Source: an uncultured Pigmentiphaga sp.
GTDB lineage: Bacteria; Pseudomonadota; Gammaproteobacteria; Burkholderiales; Burkholderiaceae_B
Assembly (NCBI GenBank): GCA_937891425.1
Contig: CALAGD010000002.1
Location: 1-30,343 of the forward strand
Reading direction: 5' to 3'
Length of the DNA stretch: 30,343 nt
Shown: positions 24,705 through 30,343 of the stretch, piece after piece
How positions within the stretch are numbered: the first letter of the stretch is position 1
Layout of the letters: every line of letters starts with the position of its first letter
Made by a program: the position numbers and the translations under genes
Notes under the pieces: model-generated
Database searches by the model: none
Told to the model about the DNA's origin: nothing
What the model saw: the letters and a program-made list of their open reading frames with translations, nothing else

Positions 24705-25379
24705 ATGCAATCCAAATCCATCGTGAGCGCGCTGGCCGCCCTGGCGCAGGAATCCCGACTACGGGTATTCTGCCTGCTCGTGCAAAGCGGGCCGGACGGC
24801 CTTTCCGCCGGCGTGATCAGCCAACGCGCGGATATCCCGCCCTCGTCCCTATCGTTCCATCTTCGTGAACTCACCCAGGCAGGTCTGGTCACTTCGCGCC
24901 AGGACGGCCGCTTCGTCTACTACAGCGCCGACACCAAGCGCATGCGCGATGTGCTCACCTACCTGAACCGGCATTGCTGTCCGAACCAGTCAGACACCCC
25001 AGAAAGAAAAGGAATCGCCATGAACGTCAGGATCTACCACAACCCCAACTGCGGAACATCGCGCAAAGTACTGGCGCTGCTCAAGGAGCGCGGCTACCAC
25101 CCAGAGGTAATCGAATACCTGAAGACACCGCCTGCGCGGGAGGAGCTCAAGTCGATGATCGAGCGCGCCGGCCTGTCGGTGCGCGAAGCCCTGCGCGAGC
25201 GCGGTACGCCCTATCACGAATTGAACCTCGACAACCCCGGGCTGACCGATGACCAGTTGCTGGATGCCATGATGGAACATCCGATCCTGATCAACCGCCC
25301 CTTCGTCGTCACCGACATGGGCGTCCGCCTGTGCCGTCCCATGGAAGTGGTCGAAGAGATCCTCCCGCCAGCAAGCTGA
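24705..25379 (+). CDS. arsRC: Fused ArsR-family repressor and ArsC arsenate reductase
   Basis: One uninterrupted frame of 224 codons joins two proteins. Residues 1-95 are an ArsR/SmtB winged helix (ISQRADIPPSSLSFHLRELT recognition helix, then the wing VTSRQDGRFVYYSA). It lacks the ELCVCDL metal site but has C91-C92 at the domain end, near where some ArsR proteins bind As(III). Residues 106-224 are a full ArsC of the glutaredoxin-linked type: YHNPNCGTSRKVLALL with the catalytic cysteine, and NRPFVVTDMGVRLCRP. M106 (base 25020) is preceded by AAGGA at ideal spacing, so free ArsC may also be made. ArsC reduces arsenate to arsenite, normally exported by ArsB or Acr3; no such pump is in the window. 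Similar arsRC fusions are known elsewhere. Confidence 0.92.
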   Translation: MQSKSIVSALAALAQESRLRVFCLLVQSGPDGLSAGVISQRADIPPSSLSFHLRELTQAGLVTSRQDGRFVYYSADTKRMRDVLTYLNRHCCPNQSDTPERKGIAMNVRIYHNPNCGTSRKVLALLKERGYHPEVIEYLKTPPAREELKSMIERAGLSVREALRERGTPYHELNLDNPGLTDDQLLDAMMEHPILINRPFVVTDMGVRLCRPMEVVEEILPPAS

Positions 25380-25391
25380 ACCCCCGTTCAC

Positions 25392-25437
25392 GCGGCCGCC
25401 TTGCCGCACGGGCGCGACCCGGCAAGGCAGGCGCCGC
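25392..25437 (+). terminator. Terminator-like stem after arsRC
   Basis: GCCTTGCCG (25398-25406) pairs perfectly with CGGCAAGGC (25420-25428), and GCGGC/GCCGC extends the stem past a small internal loop. It starts 12 bases after the arsRC stop. No T-run follows, so it is terminator-like only. The rest of the 289-base gap to 25668 shows nothing clear. Confidence 0.45.
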
Positions 25438-25668
25438 CCACGGCACCCGCGCCACCAGTGGCAAAGTGCCCTGACTTGTCCGAGCGCGGCATCACGCCCA
25501 CATTGCCGCACTTGCCTTATCCCTCCTCCCGCTGCCTCTCCATCTGGAACACACATACAGCCCGCAGCACCCGGTGCGTGCAAACGTACACACCCGCGGC
25601 TTTTCATGTCCGCACCATGCCAAACTGCGTACCTGCATCTGATTGGTACATTTTAGGCTGCGAGTGCC

Positions 25669-26367
25669 GTGAACTACGTACATTCTTCATGCAGCGGGCG
25701 GAAGGTTTCCATACGTCTTCTGGCCTGGCTGCTGCTATCGGCAATTTGCGCGCATGCACGCATCCACGCGGCTGAGGCGGAAATCTACTTCCATTCGCCA
25801 GATGTGCACGCGAGCCTCACGCTGCAGCCCCTGGCCGGAGAGGTGCCCGGCGCGCCCGGAAGCGGCGACAACACCGAAGGTAGCAGCGGTCCTGACGACC
25901 CTCCGGCCCTCCCCTCAGCGGGCATCACCTTCCCCATGTCGGGCGACCTGATCTGTACCCGTACCGATCCGGGCTACCACTACGGCAAGGGTCAGCACAC
26001 CAGCGCAGGCATCGTTTCCGACCATCTGCGCGACACCATCATCGCAGCTTACAAAAGCCTTCCCAGCCAGCGGTGCCCCGAGTACGGAATCGGTTCCCAT
26101 CATGCGAGCTACCCCTACTGGGTGAACCAGGTCGGCATGCGAATTCTCGGGTTACTCGAGGGCCCCATGAGCGAATCGGAAGCAGAGCAATGGATCCACA
26201 TTGCCATTCCGAACGCCGGCACTAGCGAAACACTGGCTGGCATGCATGACTGGTGCCAAAGAACGGCCGATGCTCGCTATGGTCAGGGCACCACGCGGGC
26301 CCGGTTCATCGAACGAGGCATGCCCGGCTACACGGGCAACACCTGTATCGTCATCACCGTCAACTGA
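25669..26367 (+). CDS. Secreted protein of unknown function, four cysteines
   Basis: I do not recognise this 232-residue protein. It starts at a GTG (no in-frame ATG is nearby and the ribosome-binding site is unclear). A basic segment, a hydrophobic stretch (IRLLAWLLLSAICAHA) and a likely cleavage at about 30-35 indicate export to the periplasm or beyond. Residues 55-85 are a Gly/Pro/Ser/Asp-rich linker. The rest looks globular, with four cysteines (C96, C136, C196, C226) that could form two disulfides, and the segments YHYGKGQHTSAGIVSDHL and GIGSHHASYPYWVNQVGMRI. The DUF4214-like gene starts 22 bases later with a strong ribosome-binding site, so the two are probably cotranscribed and may act together. 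Confidence 0.7.
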   Translation: MNYVHSSCSGRKVSIRLLAWLLLSAICAHARIHAAEAEIYFHSPDVHASLTLQPLAGEVPGAPGSGDNTEGSSGPDDPPALPSAGITFPMSGDLICTRTDPGYHYGKGQHTSAGIVSDHLRDTIIAAYKSLPSQRCPEYGIGSHHASYPYWVNQVGMRILGLLEGPMSESEAEQWIHIAIPNAGTSETLAGMHDWCQRTADARYGQGTTRARFIERGMPGYTGNTCIVITVN

Positions 26368-26389
26368 CACCTGCGCACGGAGGTTGCAG

Positions 26390-27649
26390 ATGGAGCTTAC
26401 CTACGCCCAGGCCCACCGCATGGTGGTGTTCCTGATTCAAGATATACTGGAACCCCATTATCCCGACACTGACCTCGCCGAGCTGCATCGCGATCTGCTG
26501 CTCGACGGACTGCGGTTCGATGCCGACCAGGGGCTGACGGCGCGCGAATCGGTACTCGCACGAGTCCATCACTGGGGCAACCTGATGTCGCACCGCGCCC
26601 TGGACATCGCAGTCCCTTCGCTCATCGACTTCGTAACATGGGAAGCCGGGTTTCCCTTCGTGAACTGGCTGCCGACACGCGAGCTTGTCGAGCTCGTCTA
26701 TCCCGATGAACCGAACGCCGAGCGCGAAACCATTATCGGGGCGATCGAACTGGGGGTCGTCACGAATACTGCGTTCCTGCTTGCCTATCTGACCGAAGGC
26801 CAGCACGAACGCGCACCCTCGCTCACGCGGCTGCTGCACGTGGCACACGACGCGCAGCTGGGCCCGGTGAGTTTGCCCGAGGTGCCCGACCTGCTGGGAT
26901 TCCTGCAACCTGCACACCTCAACTTTCTCGTAGGCTGCTATGTGGTGGCCTTTGCTCGTGCGCCGGAACATGAAGGCCTGGCGTACTGGGCCAGCCAGCT
27001 TGCCCGCATGCTGGAAAGCGGAGAAGACGAGCTAACCGCGCGGGCAACCCTGGCGCGCGACATCTACTGGGCAGGCACCGGGCACGGCGAGCATGGTACC
27101 GGGTTCGACGATGTCCGTTACATCGAGCTGGCCTATGCTCAGGCAATGCAGCGCAAGCCCACTGCCGAAGAATCGGCATACTGGATCGAGCTGCTTCAGC
27201 GCGAGCCTTACGGCCGTTCAAGCCTGCTGTCGCATCTGCTCGACCAGGCACTGGACGGCGAACACCCGCCTTCGCTGTTCCATGCCAGACTGGAAGCTGG
27301 CAAGTTCGCGGCCTGGTTCACACAGGGTCAGCGCAGTGCACCTGTCGACCTGCGCGAATTGATCACGTCGATGGACGACCCGTTCGATGTGGCGGGCGCC
27401 ATTGTGAAGCTGGGGCCGGACGCCATCGCCGCACTCGCGCCCCAGCGCCCGCCGCTCGACCCCGACGATTACGACATTCCTCCGCCTTTGTACGGACAAT
27501 ATGAAATGACGGACCGGGCACTTTTCGAGGTCGGCCCGGATGTGGCCCACGCTGCGATCACCCTGCCGGCAACACCTGGCGGGTCAGCAGAAGCCCCACC
27601 GTACACGGAACACCTCGACCCCGCCACCAATGACTTCTGGCTGTTCTGA
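26390..27649 (+). CDS. DUF4214-like repeat protein
   Basis: The 419-residue protein has no signal peptide. Two segments resemble DUF4214 repeats: about 178-226 (FLVGCYVVAFARAPEHEGLA followed by YW) and about 243-290 (YIELAYAQAMQRKPTAEESA followed by YW). A weaker copy may lie at 90-136. DUF4214 repeats occur in large secreted, surface-layer, calcium-binding and glycan-linked proteins; their function is unknown. The N-terminal 85 residues and the Pro/Asp-rich C-terminal 80 residues are unassigned. The last residues, NDFWLF, put an acidic residue before a hydrophobic end, loosely like type I secretion tails. GGAGG six bases before the ATG at 26390 fixes the start; the open frame extends upstream into the preceding gene. 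Confidence 0.75.
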   Translation: MELTYAQAHRMVVFLIQDILEPHYPDTDLAELHRDLLLDGLRFDADQGLTARESVLARVHHWGNLMSHRALDIAVPSLIDFVTWEAGFPFVNWLPTRELVELVYPDEPNAERETIIGAIELGVVTNTAFLLAYLTEGQHERAPSLTRLLHVAHDAQLGPVSLPEVPDLLGFLQPAHLNFLVGCYVVAFARAPEHEGLAYWASQLARMLESGEDELTARATLARDIYWAGTGHGEHGTGFDDVRYIELAYAQAMQRKPTAEESAYWIELLQREPYGRSSLLSHLLDQALDGEHPPSLFHARLEAGKFAAWFTQGQRSAPVDLRELITSMDDPFDVAGAIVKLGPDAIAALAPQRPPLDPDDYDIPPPLYGQYEMTDRALFEVGPDVAHAAITLPATPGGSAEAPPYTEHLDPATNDFWLF

Positions 27650-27767
27650 CTCCCCCGCTCCCCGCCCTGCGCCGATGCGAGAAGCCTGCACGGCGCGCTG
27701 TCCTCGCGTGCACGCCGGTACGACGGGCAGCACGCCAGCAGCACACCGCGCGAGGGACCCCGTCCTT

Positions 27768-27773
27768 TACAAT
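27768..27773 (+). promoter_or_regulatory. Possible -10 for yggX
   Basis: TACAAT matches the -10 consensus at 5 of 6 positions, 37 bases before the yggX start. No good -35 is visible, so this is tentative. Confidence 0.3.
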
Positions 27774-27810
27774 CAGCACATCCGATTGATTACCCTTGCA
27801 TGAGGTCAAC

Positions 27811-28083
27811 ATGGCTCGTACGGTGTACTGTGTAAAACTGAAACGTGAAGCCGAAGGCCTTGAGTTCCCTCCCTACCCGGGCGAGCTGGGCAAACGCATC
27901 TGGGAAAGCGTTTCCAAGGAAGCATGGCAACAGTGGATCAACGTGCAGACGCGACTCGTCAACGAGAACCGGCTGAACCTGGCCGATGCGCGCGCACGCA
28001 AGTATCTGGCCCAGCAGATGGAGCGCTTCCTGTTCCAGGACGAGCGCATCGAGGCCCAGGGGTACGTACCGCCCACAGAGTAG
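27811..28083 (+). CDS. yggX: Oxidative damage protection protein YggX (probable Fe(2+) trafficking)
   Basis: The 90-residue cytoplasmic protein matches YggX (91 residues in Escherichia coli) throughout: MARTVYCVKLKREAEGL with the conserved cysteine C7, FPPYPGELGKRIW, and the C-terminal ARKYLAQQMERFLF. In enteric bacteria YggX protects iron-sulfur enzymes against oxidants and is linked to labile iron handling. GAGG lies six bases before the ATG; an in-frame TTG at 27796 is less likely. It stands alone, with gaps of 161 and 124 bases on either side. Confidence 0.96.
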   Translation: MARTVYCVKLKREAEGLEFPPYPGELGKRIWESVSKEAWQQWINVQTRLVNENRLNLADARARKYLAQQMERFLFQDERIEAQGYVPPTE

Positions 28084-28093
28084 GCACCTGAGC

Positions 28094-28128
28094 CGGGGCA
28101 ATCCGGGGTGCCTCCGCACCCTGCCCCG
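28094..28128 (+). terminator. Terminator-like hairpin after yggX
   Basis: Outer CGGGGCA/TGCCCCG (28094-28100 with 28122-28128) and inner GGGTGC/GCACCC (28106-28111 with 28116-28121) form a 13-bp stem with a five-base bulge on one side and loop CTCC. No T-run follows. Confidence 0.45.
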
Positions 28129-28207
28129 CAGCGCCATCCCCAGTGCCGTGCCGGCCTCCCGGCAGGCCAGCAACCATCCATAACAGCAACAAGAAAGCGA
28201 GACGCCT

Positions 28208-30154
28208 ATGCCATCCCTTCCACGGTCCGCGGTAGCAGCCCTGCTCGCCTTGCTCGCGGCAGGGTGTGCGAACAGCATCCAGCAATCCGAAGCAGTCGGG
28301 GCGCCACGCGCGCAAGCCGAAAATCCCGCATCGCCGCCTGTGTCCGCCCCGGCGCAGAGCCAACCGGACAATCCCACCGCTTTCGAACTCACCATCCTCC
28401 ACATCAACGACCACCATTCCCATCTCGATCCGGCCACCGCACGGCTTGCGACCACTGCCGGCGGCAAGCGCGAGGTGGTCGAGGTCGAGGCAGGCGGGTT
28501 TCCCCGCGTGGTCCAGGTCATGGACGAGATCGCGCGTCAGCGCCCGGCGGTAGTGAAGCTGCACGCGGGTGATGCCATCACCGGAGACATCTACTACCAG
28601 CTGACCCGCGGAGCCGCTGACGCGGCTCTCATGAATCAGGCGTGCTTTGATGCGTACACCCTGGGCAATCACGAGTTCGGACACGGTGACGAGGGCCTCG
28701 ATACCTTCCTCAAGGCGCTGGCGCAGGGCCCCTGCGCCACGCCCGTGCTGTCCGCCAACGTTCGCTTCGGGCCGTCATCCCCCCTATACCGCGCTTTCGA
28801 CGACGGCAGGGTCCGACGTTCCGTCATCATCGAACGCGACGGGCAACGCATCGGCATCGTGGGCCTCACCACCGCGCTCAAGACGAAGCAGTCATCGCGG
28901 CCCAACCCCGACACCGACCTCCTCAACGAATTCGCCGTCGCCCAGCTGGAAATCGACCATCTCCGCGCCCGTGGCGTCGACAAGGTCATCCTGCTCACGC
29001 ACATGGGCTACGAGAACGATATCGCCCTGGCCAAGGCCCTGTACGGCATCGACGTCATCGTGGGTGGCGATTCACACACCCTGCTGGGTCCCGATGCCCT
29101 CGCCAGCTTCGGCCTCGATGTGAAGGGCCCCTACCCCACACGGGTGCGCAATGCCGAGGGCGACCTCGTGTGTGTCGTCCAGGCACACCAGTACAGCCAG
29201 GTGGTGGGCGAGCTTCGGGTCGGTTTCGATGCTCAGGGGCGTGTCACCCACTGTGACGGAACACCGCACATCCTGATCGGCGATGATTTTCGGCGTGCCG
29301 ACGGCAAGCCGTTGAGCGCGGAAGAGCGTGCCGCGCTGCTGCAGCAGCTGAACGCCACGGGCGCATTCCGCGTCACCCCACCGAGCCCGGCCGCGCTCGC
29401 CGCGCTCGAGCCATACGCCCGGCAGAAGCAGGAGTTCACCAGGATGACCATTGCGCAAGCCGCGCGTGACCTGTGCCAACGCCGCCTGCCGGGGAATCTG
29501 CCACTGCCGGCCGATAATCCGCTGGATGCGGCATGCGCCGAGGATCCCCACGTCATCGCCCACGGCGGCGACATGCAGCAACTGGTGGCCGAAGCACTGT
29601 TGCGTCGGGGCGCGCGCGACTTCAACGCTCGGATCTCCCTCGTGAACGCAGGAGCCGTGCGTACATCCTTGCCCAAGGGGCCGATTACCGTCCCCGACAT
29701 TTACGCGGTACTACCCTTCCAGAACCAGGTCGTCCGGCTCAAGATAACCGGCGCCGAGCTCAAGCAGGCACTGGAAGAAGCACTGGATCACGCTCTCACG
29801 CAGCTGGTGACCGGCGCCTACCCATATACGGGCGGACTGCGCTTCGACGTCGATTACACGCGTGCCCGCGGTGAACGGCTGAGCAATCTGCAGGTGCGGA
29901 ATGAACAGGGGCAATGGGTGCCGCTGGATCCTGACGCCACCTACGAAGTTGCCACGAACGACTTCCTGGCAGACGGCAAGGACGGATACGCCACGCTCGG
30001 CCGCATCGGCGGTGAACGCCGCGTAAACATGCGCCAGCTGCTGGCCGATGTATTCCTCGAGTACGTGCAAGCGCTCCCCGGTAATCCGCCGGTGCTGGAC
30101 CGCCCGGCTTCATCGGACTACAGCACCCAGCACTTTACGGCGCCGAAGCTCTGA
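28208..30154 (+). CDS. 5'-nucleotidase/UshA-type metallophosphatase lipoprotein
   Basis: This exported 648-residue enzyme of the 5'-nucleotidase family hydrolyses nucleotides (and in NadN-like members NAD) outside the cytoplasm. The signal peptide ends in the lipobox LAAGC, so C20 should be lipidated; Ala at +2 favours the outer membrane. A Pro/Ala-rich linker (about 21-57) leads to the metallophosphatase domain with D68 and H70 (HINDHHSH), D122 (HAGDAITGD), GNHE (153-156), LLTHMGYENDIAL and GGDSHT. The C-terminal substrate domain is marked by LVNAGAVRTSL, VLPFQNQVVRL and NDFLADGKDGY. By family, two metal ions are expected. It could feed phosphate to the Pst system, but no PHO box is seen before it. 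The ribosome-binding site is weak. Confidence 0.93.
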   Translation: MPSLPRSAVAALLALLAAGCANSIQQSEAVGAPRAQAENPASPPVSAPAQSQPDNPTAFELTILHINDHHSHLDPATARLATTAGGKREVVEVEAGGFPRVVQVMDEIARQRPAVVKLHAGDAITGDIYYQLTRGAADAALMNQACFDAYTLGNHEFGHGDEGLDTFLKALAQGPCATPVLSANVRFGPSSPLYRAFDDGRVRRSVIIERDGQRIGIVGLTTALKTKQSSRPNPDTDLLNEFAVAQLEIDHLRARGVDKVILLTHMGYENDIALAKALYGIDVIVGGDSHTLLGPDALASFGLDVKGPYPTRVRNAEGDLVCVVQAHQYSQVVGELRVGFDAQGRVTHCDGTPHILIGDDFRRADGKPLSAEERAALLQQLNATGAFRVTPPSPAALAALEPYARQKQEFTRMTIAQAARDLCQRRLPGNLPLPADNPLDAACAEDPHVIAHGGDMQQLVAEALLRRGARDFNARISLVNAGAVRTSLPKGPITVPDIYAVLPFQNQVVRLKITGAELKQALEEALDHALTQLVTGAYPYTGGLRFDVDYTRARGERLSNLQVRNEQGQWVPLDPDATYEVATNDFLADGKDGYATLGRIGGERRVNMRQLLADVFLEYVQALPGNPPVLDRPASSDYSTQHFTAPKL

Positions 30155-30205
30155 CGCCTGGTTACGCCGGCCCCGCCCTGGTGCCATACCGCGGCGCCTC
30201 AAAGC

Positions 30206-30235
30206 AAAACGGCGGGCCACACGGCCCGCCGTTTT
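30206..30235. terminator. Strong bidirectional terminator after the nucleotidase gene
   Basis: A perfect 13-bp stem, AAAACGGCGGGCC (30206-30218) with GGCCCGCCGTTTT (30223-30235), has the loop ACAC, with A-runs and T-runs at its ends. It would end the nucleotidase transcript and any leftward transcript entering from the right edge. Confidence 0.92.
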
Positions 30236-30299
30236 CGTGCACACCGTCACCGGCTCCCGCCCCTCATGCGACACGGACATCGGCCGGCGTCAACCAGCA

Positions 30300-30343
30300 T
30301 CATTCGCGCGCGGAATCCACACCCAGAGCCTGCTTCTCGACGT
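30300..30343 (-). CDS. Possible gene tail at the right edge, unidentified
   Basis: On the minus strand the last 44 bases read VEKQALGVDSARE followed by TGA. Third-position GC is fairly high, and the stop lies 65 bases from the bidirectional terminator, as expected of a convergent gene. Thirteen residues are too few to name it, and chance is possible. Confidence 0.3.
   Translation of the reverse strand, partial: VEKQALGVDSARE

Overview
The window looks like a chromosomal segment of a GC-rich betaproteobacterium, most likely Burkholderiales and probably Alcaligenaceae-like. This is inferred from protein character and gene order (psd-pssA next to ilvBNC, pstSCAB, hslO, purB, hrpA/argA, yggX); I could run no taxonomic search. 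No rRNA, tRNA, CRISPR array, transposase, integrase or phage gene was found.

Layout. (1) 1-2530: the 3' end of an ammonium transporter gene, then phospholipid genes psd and pssA on the minus strand, with queH (queuosine tRNA modification) on the plus strand. (2) 2549-5969: the branched-chain amino-acid operon, transcribed leftwards as ilvB, ilvN, ilvC, ending at a strong bidirectional terminator shared with queH. (3) 5970-6670: a 701-base gap without a convincing gene. (4) 6671-11693: high-affinity phosphate uptake, with two tandem pstS copies followed by pstC, pstA and pstB. A clear PHO box with a matching -10 lies in front of the second pstS only, and no phoU follows pstB. (5) 11731-14980: an RDD membrane protein, a gamma-type carbonic anhydrase, the redox chaperone Hsp33 and an orphan TadE-like pseudopilin. 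(6) 15011-16253: a b-type cytochrome and a cytochrome c' facing each other. (7) 16427-24087: purB, a glutathione S-transferase, the long helicase gene hrpA and argA. (8) 24210-27649: an accessory-looking block with a NIPSNAP protein, an in-frame ArsR-ArsC fusion, a secreted four-cysteine protein of unknown function and a DUF4214-like repeat protein. (9) 27811-30154: yggX (iron/oxidative damage protection) and a lipoprotein 5'-nucleotidase, closed by a perfect 13-bp stem terminator. A possible gene tail runs off the right edge.

How the genes fit together. Much of the window is housekeeping: membrane lipid, isoleucine/valine, purine and arginine synthesis. The pst genes form a phosphate-starvation unit, and the surface nucleotidase could supply phosphate from nucleotides. 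Hsp33, YggX, the GST and ArsRC are stress functions. The points most worth following are the tandem pstS with one PHO box, the arsRC fusion with an internal ribosome-binding site, the unrecognised secreted protein/DUF4214 pair, and the lone TadE-like pseudopilin with a cysteine-rich tail.
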